Below, piece by piece: positions 8,731 to 15,987 of a stretch of DNA of 64,000 nucleotides. The position numbers were made by a program, and so were the translations under genes. The notes below the pieces were generated by a model, which was not told the DNA's origin, did no database searches, and saw only the letters and a list, made by a program, of their open reading frames with translations. This DNA is from an uncultured Eubacteriales bacterium. Its GTDB lineage: Bacteria > Bacillota > Clostridia > Oscillospirales > CAG-272. The stretch's first letter is position 1. Every line of letters starts with the position of its first letter. The DNA is taken from contig UQNQ01000002.1 in NCBI GenBank assembly GCA_900542425.1, positions 62,001-126,000 on the forward strand, given 5' to 3'.

Positions 8731-9888
8731 TTATTTCGAAGGAGAACAAAGGAACCATTGGAAAAGACGCGGGAACAGCGTGGAAAATCCGATTTTATCC
8801 ACCGTCTCATCCGCAAGAATATCCGATGTTCCGATCTCCTCACCATTCAAAAGATAGGTTACCGTTCCGATTTTTTCTCCCTTGACAATCGGAGCTGCAA
8901 GTTTTTCCGGAAGATCGATCTGTTCCTCAATTTTGCTCTCAGAGCCTTTCTCTACTGTCTCAGAAAATGTTTCATGCACAGTTCTCAGCGTATTTTGAAC
9001 GCCTCCCGTCACCCGAACCGTTTCGCACTCTTCGCTTTCATCTGTATAATTTGCATAATTGGCAAATCCGAAATCAAAGAGAGAAGCAGCAAGCGCATTG
9101 CGTACATCCCTTGTCGGAGACCCCATGATAACAGCAATAAGAGACAGTCCGTCACGTTCGGCTGTCGCAGATATACAGAACTTTGCTTTTGCCGTCGAAC
9201 CGGTTTTGAGTCCTGTCGCACCCTTATAGAAGCGGATCAGACGATTGGTATTTGTAAGGCCGAATGCACCGTCCCGAATGGTATCCATCCAAATCGTGCT
9301 GTAATTGAACACTTCCTCATGCTGAATAAGCTCCCGTGTCATGATAGCAATATCGCGCGCGCTGGTAACATGGTTTTCCGCTGTGTCGTCAAGACCGTTT
9401 GTATTTTCAAAATGGGTGTTTTTCATGCCAAGTTCGGCAGCACGCGCATTCATTTTTGCCACAAACGCCTCTTCGCTGCCGCTGATATACTCTGCAAGTG
9501 CCACAGCTGCATCGTTCGCGGAAGCAACGATAAGACTCTTCAACAGATCGTCAACACTCATTTCTTCCCCGACCTTAAGATAAATCTGAGAGCCTCCCAT
9601 GCTTGCTGCATGCTCGCTTGCCTGAACCATATCGGACAGCTTGATGGTTCCGGCATCAAGCGCCTCAAAAACCAGCAGCATCGTCATGACCTTGGTAACG
9701 GATGCGGGCGGAAGCGCCTCATCCGCATTTTTTTCGAATAAGATTCTCCCGGTTTTTGCATCCATTAGAATGCAGGAAACGGCATCCGCCTCCGCCGTGT
9801 ATTCCGGCGCTGCCAAAATGCCGAACGGAACGGATAAAATGACAAACAGCGCCGCCAAAACGGCACAAAAAAATCTTGATTTTCTCAC
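8731..9888 (-). CDS. D-alanyl-D-alanine carboxypeptidase (S11, DacF/PBP5 type)
   Basis: Penicillin-binding carboxypeptidase that trims pentapeptide stems of peptidoglycan outside the membrane. The 385-aa precursor has a signal peptide (RKSRFFCAVLAALFVILSVP, cleavage near ILA-AP), the SxxK motif PPASVTKVM, the SxN motif ASANDAAVAL, and the KTG motif GLKTGSTAKA, then a C-terminal beta domain. The longer frame starts at 10029, but GTG at 9888 sits five bases after GGGAGG and gives a clean signal peptide, so I use it. DacF members act in spore cortex maturation; vegetative PBP5 roles are equally possible. Confidence 0.92.
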   Translation of the reverse strand: MRKSRFFCAVLAALFVILSVPFGILAAPEYTAEADAVSCILMDAKTGRILFEKNADEALPPASVTKVMTMLLVFEALDAGTIKLSDMVQASEHAASMGGSQIYLKVGEEMSVDDLLKSLIVASANDAAVALAEYISGSEEAFVAKMNARAAELGMKNTHFENTNGLDDTAENHVTSARDIAIMTRELIQHEEVFNYSTIWMDTIRDGAFGLTNTNRLIRFYKGATGLKTGSTAKAKFCISATAERDGLSLIAVIMGSPTRDVRNALAASLFDFGFANYANYTDESEECETVRVTGGVQNTLRTVHETFSETVEKGSESKIEEQIDLPEKLAAPIVKGEKIGTVTYLLNGEEIGTSDILADETVDKIGFSTLFPRLFQWFLCSPSK

Positions 9889-9985
9889 AATAACCTCCCA
9901 CGCCGCCATAAGCGGCAACGAACTTCCGGACGAACGGGTTTCCTCTTCTTGTAATACGTCCGGTTCATTCATATGCACGGAAACA

Positions 9986-10024
9986 CAAAAATATGCCCCG
10001 GCAAAAGCCGAGGCATATTTTTTC
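9986..10024 (-). terminator. Terminator after the HPr-like gene
   Basis: Long stem AAATATGCC(T)CGGC / GCCG(G)GGCATATTT with loop TTTT and a T-run, directly after the stop codon at 10035. Nearly symmetric, so it may stop transcription in both directions. Confidence 0.75.
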
Positions 10025-10034
10025 TTCATTCTGA

Positions 10035-10265
10035 TTAGTCAACAATATATTCTTTGAGACTTTCAAGAAGCTTATCGCAGTCATCGCAATGCGCAGTAAG
10101 GGTAATGGGATTCATCAAATCCAGGCTGAAAATACCCATAATCGATTTTGCATCCACAATATATCTTCCGCTGGAAAGATCAATATCCCCTTCAAACTTA
10201 CGTACAATCTCTACAAAATTGCGAACAGCTTCTATGGAAGAAAGACGGATTTTAACAGTTTTCAT
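10035..10265 (-). CDS. HPr-like protein lacking the phospho-histidine
   Basis: A 76-aa HPr-fold protein. It keeps the regulatory serine motif (KSIMGIFSLDL, equivalent to Ser46) that HPr kinase phosphorylates in Firmicutes. The position of His15 is Glu (SSIEAVRNF aligns with SGIHARPAT), and the following Arg is also gone, so it cannot carry phosphate for the PTS. That makes it Crh-like: probably a regulator or partner of CcpA/HPrK rather than a transporter component. ATG at 10265 is nine bases from GGAG; the GTG at 10271 is too close. Similar His-less copies are common in Clostridia as far as I recall. Single gene with its own terminator. Confidence 0.8.
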   Translation of the reverse strand: MKTVKIRLSSIEAVRNFVEIVRKFEGDIDLSSGRYIVDAKSIMGIFSLDLMNPITLTAHCDDCDKLLESLKEYIVD

Positions 10266-10496
10266 ATTCACATTCTCCTTTTTAATTGGTTATTTCTATT
10301 CTTTTTAACAAATATATCATACCAACATTCTTTGCCGTTGTCAATATCAAAGCCGAATTTTCCTCTTCATTTTAACGTGCATTTCCTCCCGATATCGACA
10401 TAAAATACATTTTTTCCACGGAAAATACTTTCCCCTTTCCATTTCTAAAGGAGGGCATTTCTCCTCCGAAAAGCAAAAGGAATTTGTTCTCTCCTT

Positions 10497-10527
10497 TTAA
10501 AAAAAGAGGAAGCTTGTCGACTTCCTC
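10497..10527 (-). terminator. Terminator after the TspO-like gene
   Basis: Stem GAGGAAG / CTTCCTC followed by TTTTTTT on the minus strand, 17 bases after the stop at 10544. The remaining 230 bases up to the HPr-like gene hold only T-rich sequence and a weaker hairpin. Confidence 0.8.
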
Positions 10528-10543
10528 TCATCGGATTTCTCTG

Positions 10544-11062
10544 TCAATTCAACAAAAACAGCGCAAAAGTATAATAAAGAATATACAGCATCCATGCGGC
10601 AAAAGCGAGAATCCCCCACGAGGCGAGCTTTGAGATGCGGCAAAACATAGAAAAAAGAACTGCCAGACAGATAATGATGACAACGGCAAGCAGTGTGGCA
10701 AGGAAAAAGCTCGCAGCCTTATAGACAACAGGAATCCATACATAACACAGCACAAGTGTGCAGGCGGCAAGAATTGCCGCATGCTTTTTTGCTTGTTGTG
10801 ACCGATAATGCGGTGCGGACAACGCAATCGCTGTACAGGCTCCGAAAACAGCATAGGCAATCATCCAAAAAAGCACCATAAAAAACGCAGGCAACCCGCA
10901 TTTGGGCTGATAAGTGTACCAATAAACATATTGACTGACTCCGCTTATCGCAAATAAAATACCGAGCAGCACACAGACACCCGCCATAACCAAAACCAAT
11001 GTAGTATTGACGCACGAAAGCTCCGCGCGCAGTTGTCTTTTGAAATTTCCTGTCCCCTTCAT
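10544..11062 (-). CDS. TspO/MBR-family-like membrane protein
   Basis: A 172-aa protein with five predicted membrane helices: VNTTLVLVMAGVCVLLGILF, PAFFMVLFWMIAYAVFGACT, a helix after KKHAAILAACTLVLCYVWIP, AASFFLATLLAVVIIICLAV and SWGILAFAAWMLYILYYTFA, ending ALFLLN. This five-helix layout and the aromatic W..Y....YTFALFLLN end match the TspO/MBR family (tetrapyrrole and small-molecule binding). The sequence is divergent and the family call is by pattern, so function is uncertain. GGAGG precedes the ATG. Single gene with its own terminator. Confidence 0.6.
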   Translation of the reverse strand: MKGTGNFKRQLRAELSCVNTTLVLVMAGVCVLLGILFAISGVSQYVYWYTYQPKCGLPAFFMVLFWMIAYAVFGACTAIALSAPHYRSQQAKKHAAILAACTLVLCYVWIPVVYKAASFFLATLLAVVIIICLAVLFSMFCRISKLASWGILAFAAWMLYILYYTFALFLLN

Positions 11063-11196
11063 AAATTCATTCCTCCGTCTACAGAACTGTTTTTCATCCT
11101 ATGCGGGAATGAAAGAAAATATGATTTTTTGTCGTTTCACTGCGCTGATTTATTCTGAAAAGCCGTGATTTTATCCAAAACCATGATAAAATGTTC

Positions 11197-11237
11197 TTAC
11201 GAGAAAGCGGCATGATGATCATGCCGCTTTCTCGTAA
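11197..11237. repeat. Perfect 41-base palindrome with flanking direct repeats
   Basis: Two 20-base arms (TTACGAGAAAGCGGCATGAT and its exact complement) around one G at 11217. The copy is flanked by two identical ATGATAAAAT repeats (11183-11192 and 11243-11252). It lies 58 bases after the dpaB stop and may be a terminator stem, though the following sequence has only a short T-run on either strand. The rest of 11063-11295 has no gene. Confidence 0.85.
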
Positions 11238-11295
11238 AAAGTATGATAAAATTCTTCCTGCATCCTGCGTCTCAAAAAAATGGCGGTATGTTCTG

Positions 11296-11853
11296 TCAGA
11301 AAACCGGAGCAAGCTGTCTGCCCGCAAAGGCGGATACCATTGTGCTTTTCAGCATATCGAAATCGCATACGAGCGAATATGGCTTATTTTCCGGATCGTC
11401 CTGTGCCATCGGAACAAAATAAATATTTTTCCGGGACATCAAAAGTCCGATATTTTTCAGATTTGCGGAAAGTCCGTCGTTGGTGGCAAGCGCAATGACC
11501 ACCGGACGGTCGCGGCGCAGCTGTGCTTTTGCTGCCATCGTGACCGGCGTATCCGTAATACCGGCAGCCAGCTTGGCAAGTGTATTGCCTGTACAGGGAG
11601 AAATCACCAGCATATCCAGAGCAATTTTAGGTCCGATCGGTTCCGCGTCGACAATGGTATGAATCACCGGAGTGCCGCAGATTTCCTCAACAGTGCGGAT
11701 GGTGTCCTCGGCACGTCCGAATCGCGTATCTGTCGTATAGACACTGTCGCTCATAATCGGAAGGATCTTATTCCCTTCCGCAGCAAGTGAACGCAGGATT
11801 TTAATAGATTTGGAAATGGTGCAGAAAGAACCGCAGAAACAATATCCTATCAT
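11296..11853 (-). CDS. dpaB: Dipicolinate synthase subunit B (SpoVFB)
   Basis: Flavoprotein-fold subunit that, with DpaA, converts a dihydrodipicolinate precursor to dipicolinic acid in the mother cell; DPA fills the spore core. The 185-aa protein starts MIGYCFCGSFCTISKSI, and has LVISPCTGNTLAKLAAGITD and the flavin-like pocket MAAKAQLRRDRPVVIALATN. SD AAAGGAG lies inside the end of dpaA, two bases separate the genes. Its presence is strong evidence for endospore formation. Confidence 0.96.
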   Translation of the reverse strand: MIGYCFCGSFCTISKSIKILRSLAAEGNKILPIMSDSVYTTDTRFGRAEDTIRTVEEICGTPVIHTIVDAEPIGPKIALDMLVISPCTGNTLAKLAAGITDTPVTMAAKAQLRRDRPVVIALATNDGLSANLKNIGLLMSRKNIYFVPMAQDDPENKPYSLVCDFDMLKSTMVSAFAGRQLAPVF

Positions 11854-11855
11854 TT

Positions 11856-12716
11856 TTATATAACTCCTTTTTCACACAGTATATTTAATATTGTCTCAGA
11901 AATAATTTTTCCCGCCGTATCGGGAGATGACTTGCCGGGAAGTGACAGCGCGGGAATTGCCCGGATACCAAGACGTTCCGCCGTACCGAATTCTACTCCG
12001 CCCGGCTTTGATGCAAGATCGATAATCAGCGTATCCTGTCTCATTTTCCCAAGGACAGCGGCATCAATGACAAGAGAGGGTACCGTGTTGATGATACAGT
12101 CAAAGGTATGTGCCGTCTCACGGAGACGGTCAAAACGTTCCGGATGGCAGCCGTAAGCTTCTGCCCATGCGAGAGCAGCAAAACTGCGTGCAAACACCGT
12201 AACCTGCGCGCCGACAGCACGGAAAAGTGCGCTGACGGTTTTTCCGATTCTGCCGAAGCCGGCAACGCCGACGCGCATCCCATGTACGGTAATCGGCAAC
12301 TCTGACATAGCGATAGCAAGTGCGCCCTCTGCTGTCGGAATGGCATTCAGAACAGAGAATTCCTCTCTGTCATAGTAATCCACAACGCGCCTGTCTTCTA
12401 TATTCGGCGCCATTCCCGCGAAAAGAATCGCTTCTTTCTCCGCCATGGAAAGAACGTCCGAAACTCGGATTTCTTCTCCTGTTAGTGGGCAGTTCAGTCT
12501 TGTCCCATCATAGCTGTACGGAAGCGGAAGCAAAACGCATTCCGCGTTTGCAAGCGCATCCGAAAGGGAGGACGCCTTCGTAATATTGCCATAATTTCCG
12601 TCATATACATCGAAGCCCCAGATCACAACTTCATGTCCATGCGCCGCAAGTTCACGGGCCGCTACAAGCTGCCGCATGTCTCCTCCCACAACGGCAAGCT
12701 TTGAAATTTTCTTCAA
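11856..12716 (-). CDS. dpaA: Dipicolinate synthase subunit A (SpoVFA)
   Basis: NAD(P)-dependent dehydrogenase subunit of dipicolinate synthase. The 286-aa protein has the N-terminal DpaA domain (LAVVGGDMRQLVAARELAAH) and a Rossmann domain (VGVAGFGRIGKTVSALFRAVGA). The frame can be extended to a GTG at 12755 but that has no SD; TTG at 12716 is eight bases after AAGGAAGG, so I use it. Cotranscribed with dpaB. Upstream at 12793-12801 the minus strand reads CATACAATA, which fits a sporulation sigma -10 element. Confidence 0.95.
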   Translation of the reverse strand: MKKISKLAVVGGDMRQLVAARELAAHGHEVVIWGFDVYDGNYGNITKASSLSDALANAECVLLPLPYSYDGTRLNCPLTGEEIRVSDVLSMAEKEAILFAGMAPNIEDRRVVDYYDREEFSVLNAIPTAEGALAIAMSELPITVHGMRVGVAGFGRIGKTVSALFRAVGAQVTVFARSFAALAWAEAYGCHPERFDRLRETAHTFDCIINTVPSLVIDAAVLGKMRQDTLIIDLASKPGGVEFGTAERLGIRAIPALSLPGKSSPDTAGKIISETILNILCEKGVI

Positions 12717-12792
12717 AATGATTTCCTTCCTTTCTCTTGACAAAGCGGATATCACAAAGTATGTACATCCGCCGGCGATTATTCGCTCACTT

Positions 12793-12801
12793 TATTGTAT
12801 G
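12793..12801 (-). promoter_or_regulatory. Possible sigma-E/K-type -10 element for dpaAB
   Basis: CATACAATA on the minus strand, about 75 bases upstream of the dpaA start, matches the CATAnnnTA pattern of mother-cell promoters. No convincing -35 was found. The surrounding 12717-13080 holds no gene I can support. Confidence 0.35.
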
Positions 12802-13089
12802 CGCGGAAAATACAAATGACAAAAGGCACAGGAATGATTTTTGGCAGCAGCTCTTTTTCCAGACAAGGCGCCCCCTTGTTTGTCTATTGTAATCATTTGT
12901 CCAGTATGATAAAAAGAACGGAAGCATAAGTACCAAATCATAATCACCGACATATCAGGGGACTCGGCTGTCACATTTGGTAAAGTCGAAAATCTGCCCC
13001 ATCCCATATAGATATCCCTGTCCACAGCCTCAAACACGGATGTTTTTGGAACCGCACGATGACTGCGTGGCATTCATGATACAAAAAGC

Positions 13090-13161
13090 GGCGGATGCTT
13101 TGATAAAGCATCCGCCGAAAAGCATGGAAAGCCCGAACAGAATCCTGTCCGGGCTTTCCAT
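13090..13161 (-). terminator. Tandem terminator hairpins after the exporter operon
   Basis: Two hairpins follow the stop at 13179. The first (13124-13161) pairs ATGGAAAGCCCG with CGGGCTTTCCAT and has further pairing in the loop. The second (13090-13116) pairs GGCGGATGCTTT with AAAGCATCCGCC and is followed by GCTTTTTG. Confidence 0.75.
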
Positions 13162-13178
13162 ATTTCATCATCGTATCT

Positions 13179-15383
13179 TTATGCCATTTTTGACATTTCT
13201 CTCTGTGCCATGACAAGCTGATAATAAATTCCTCGTTTTTCAATCAACTCGTCATGCGTACCGGTCTCAACGATTCTGCCGCGGTCCAGGACAACAAGGC
13301 GTGTCGCATTCCGCAAAGTCGAAAGTCTGTGCGCAATGGCAATGGTAGTGCGCTCTTTGGAAAGCGCAGCAAGAGAATCCTGAATCTGCTTCTCCGTTTC
13401 GGTATCAAGCGATGCCGTCGCTTCATCGAGGATCAAAATCTTCGGATTGTGCAGAAGCGCACGGGCAATCGCAATCCGCTGCTTTTCTCCGCCGGAAAGC
13501 GTGCATCCCCGTTCGCCTACCCATGTGTTGTAGCCGTCAGTCAGCTTTACAATGAAGCTGTGCGCGCCCGCTGTCTTTGCCGCAGCGATGACCTCCTCAC
13601 GCGTCGCATCTTTTTTTGCATATGCGATATTCTGGAAGATTGTCCCGTTAAACAGAAAGGTCTCCTGAAGAACAACGCCAATCTGGGAACGAAGGGAGCG
13701 CTGAGAAATATCCCGGATATCCACACCGTCGATCTTAATGATACCCTCGTCTACATCATACATTCGCATAACCAAATTGATGAGTGTGGATTTTCCCGTT
13801 CCGGATTTCCCGACAAGTCCGATAAAATCACCCGGCTTTACATGAAGGGTAATATCCCTGAGAACCTCTGCCGTTTCGTCATAACCAAATGACACGTCTT
13901 CGATATCGATATTTCCTTTGATATCGATATCGACAGCGTTTGCGGAATCCTTGATTTCCACCGGCTCGTCAATAATTTCAAATACCTTGGTAATCGATGT
14001 CGCCGCCTGCATAATCTGACGAGGCAGCGTCGCGAGAAACTGAAGCGGCGCATACAGCATCGCGGCATAACTTGAAAACTGCGACATTTCTCCGTAAGTC
14101 ATCGTTCCACCGAGGACGGCACTGCCGGCGTAATATAGCAAAATAAATTCTCCAAATCCCATGAGGAACTGCAAAATCGGGTTGATATATGCCCATTTTT
14201 TTTCAATTTGCAGCTGTGTTTCCTTTTCCGCAGCCGCGTATTCCTCAAAGCGCTGCGACTCCCGATGTTCCATCCCATAGGATTTTACAACGCGGATTCC
14301 GGAAAAAATATCGTGGAGAACGGTGTTTGACTGTGATTGTCTTTCCCAGTTTCGCCGGAACAGCTTGCTCATTGCTCCGCGAAAAAGAGCAAACGCTATC
14401 GCAATGATCGGCGTCGGCAGAATGATAAGCAGTGCCAGCTTCCAATCATAAATGAAAAGTGCGATGCCAACGGCAAAGAACAGCATGATTTGTTCCAGCA
14501 TACTCGACATCTGATTGACAATAAACATCCGGATACGCGCCGTGTCACTGGATACCCGATTCAAAAGCTCTCCGGCGGTACGTTTGGATATACGAGCAAT
14601 GGAAAGCTGCTGAATTTTATCGAATACAACCCCACGTAAACGCAGGACCACCTTGTTACCTGCAATGACAAGAAACCAGTTCCGGAAAGAGGAAAGCCCT
14701 CTTTGCACAAGCTGAGCTGCAAGAATCGCCAAAACTGCTACGACAAACGCAGAAAGCAAAACAGGTTCCTCACTGCGGATATAATCATCTACCAAAATCC
14801 TATTGAGATAAGGAGTAATCAAATTGATTCCCGATATCACGATAAATAAAATGATAGAAGCGAAAAGATGCCATTTATAGGGCTTCATAATCTCCCATAA
14901 ACGGGCAGCAATTCTTTTCTTATCAATACAAGTAAGGCATGTCTCCGAACCTTCTCTGTAGGCGCGTCCGCATTTCGGACATACCCGTGCAGCAGGAGAA
15001 TATTTTTCAAAAGCATGTCTGCCATAACGCAGATAATGATTTGCTGCTTTGATTCCCGCAGCAATCCTGCTCTTATGTGTACAATCTGCCCGGGAAATCA
15101 AAGTCACTTCACCTGATTTGGCAGTATATTCTGCAAAAACACAGCCGATTCCGGCAGTAAATTTAAATTCTCCGATTTGGTCAATCGGAACTTCCGATAT
15201 TTTTTCCCCGTTTTCAAAGACAAAAAGCTGTTTCTCCGTCACAGTGACAAAGCCGTCCGAAAATCCATCCGGCAAGGTTCGGTCAAGGTTATATTCCCAA
15301 ACAGAAACAATATCCCCATCTGAAAGACCAGGACAAAGCGCTTTTGCCCGAGAGAAAAGCCGTTCGTTTTCGTTTGTCAACAT
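13179..15383 (-). CDS. ABC exporter with N-terminal PH-like region and zinc ribbon (distal gene)
   Basis: A 734-aa membrane exporter half-transporter (six-helix ABCB fold). Residues 1-130 form a soluble region that looks PH-like (beta-rich: VTEKQLFVFENGEKISEVPI). Residues 135-152 are a zinc ribbon, C-x2-C-x10-C-x2-C. The membrane domain spans about 165-455, and the NBD has Walker A VGKSGTGKST, signature LSGGEKQR, Walker B ILILDEA and H-loop AHRLST. Both NBDs of the pair have catalytic Glu, so a heterodimer with the other exporter of this operon is likely. Substrate unknown. The start is taken as ATG 15383; two other starts lie three and six bases upstream. Confidence 0.9.
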   Translation of the reverse strand: MLTNENERLFSRAKALCPGLSDGDIVSVWEYNLDRTLPDGFSDGFVTVTEKQLFVFENGEKISEVPIDQIGEFKFTAGIGCVFAEYTAKSGEVTLISRADCTHKSRIAAGIKAANHYLRYGRHAFEKYSPAARVCPKCGRAYREGSETCLTCIDKKRIAARLWEIMKPYKWHLFASIILFIVISGINLITPYLNRILVDDYIRSEEPVLLSAFVVAVLAILAAQLVQRGLSSFRNWFLVIAGNKVVLRLRGVVFDKIQQLSIARISKRTAGELLNRVSSDTARIRMFIVNQMSSMLEQIMLFFAVGIALFIYDWKLALLIILPTPIIAIAFALFRGAMSKLFRRNWERQSQSNTVLHDIFSGIRVVKSYGMEHRESQRFEEYAAAEKETQLQIEKKWAYINPILQFLMGFGEFILLYYAGSAVLGGTMTYGEMSQFSSYAAMLYAPLQFLATLPRQIMQAATSITKVFEIIDEPVEIKDSANAVDIDIKGNIDIEDVSFGYDETAEVLRDITLHVKPGDFIGLVGKSGTGKSTLINLVMRMYDVDEGIIKIDGVDIRDISQRSLRSQIGVVLQETFLFNGTIFQNIAYAKKDATREEVIAAAKTAGAHSFIVKLTDGYNTWVGERGCTLSGGEKQRIAIARALLHNPKILILDEATASLDTETEKQIQDSLAALSKERTTIAIAHRLSTLRNATRLVVLDRGRIVETGTHDELIEKRGIYYQLVMAQREMSKMA

Positions 15384-15394
15384 CATCACCCCGC

Positions 15395-15964
15395 TTACAG
15401 GTAGAGCTCGATTTTTTTGTAGCTTCTGCGGTCAAGTGCTTCGACATTCTCGATGACAAAACGATTTCCGTCCACATCAAACAGAAACAGCTTGCCCCCG
15501 CCCGCACGTATCATACTCTTGAACGTATCCTGAAGCGTGAAAGTCAGCCGTCCTGCTGAGGTTTCCGCATCCCAATAAGAAAAGCCGAACCGTTCCTTTA
15601 CAGAATAAATCTTTTTGATAACAGGAGAATAATACTTTCTCTCCAGCTCCTGTACCAGCATTTCCCGTTCTTCCCCTTGAAAATCGTCCATTCTGCGGAT
15701 AGACGCAAGCTCATAGCCGTCGACATCCAGCACAGATATGTATTCCCAAAGAAATTCAAAGGGAAAATCCCGATGCAGCATGACGCGTACCGGTTCCGCA
15801 TCTTTCGGATATTTCATGTAGAGAAATCCACCCTGTGTAAAAAAAGAAGCGTTCTCCCTCGTAATCTGAGGCGTATCCGGATTTTCCGCCACAGGCTTTC
15901 TCCTTCCGTTTTCCTCTTCAGGCGGGCGGCGCCTGCCGCCCCGATGCTCTTGTTCTGTCATCAT
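15395..15964 (-). CDS. DUF1854-family protein between two ABC exporter genes
   Basis: A 189-aa soluble protein. Residues 1-45 are charged and Arg/Pro-rich; the rest (FFTQGGFLYMKYPKD, DGYELASIRRMDDFQGEER, LERKYYSPVIKKIYSVKERF, FTLQDTFKSMIRAGGGKLFL, DVDGNRFVIENVEALD) matches DUF1854, a domain otherwise found attached to or beside ABC exporters. It may bind the exported ligand or regulate the transporter; this is inference. It sits 23 bases after the first exporter gene and 11 bases before the second. A second ATG three bases later is equally placed. Confidence 0.75.
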   Translation of the reverse strand: MMTEQEHRGGRRRPPEEENGRRKPVAENPDTPQITRENASFFTQGGFLYMKYPKDAEPVRVMLHRDFPFEFLWEYISVLDVDGYELASIRRMDDFQGEEREMLVQELERKYYSPVIKKIYSVKERFGFSYWDAETSAGRLTFTLQDTFKSMIRAGGGKLFLFDVDGNRFVIENVEALDRRSYKKIELYL

Positions 15965-15987
15965 AACATCCTTTCCTTACCCGCGGT

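Noticed and set aside
11094..11790. Open frames passing through the palindrome at 11197-11237
   Set aside because: Read the palindrome and the antisense of dpaB; no gene signals.
12792..13243. Minus-strand open frames between dpaA and the exporter terminator
   Set aside because: No SD, run through terminator hairpins, no recognisable domain.
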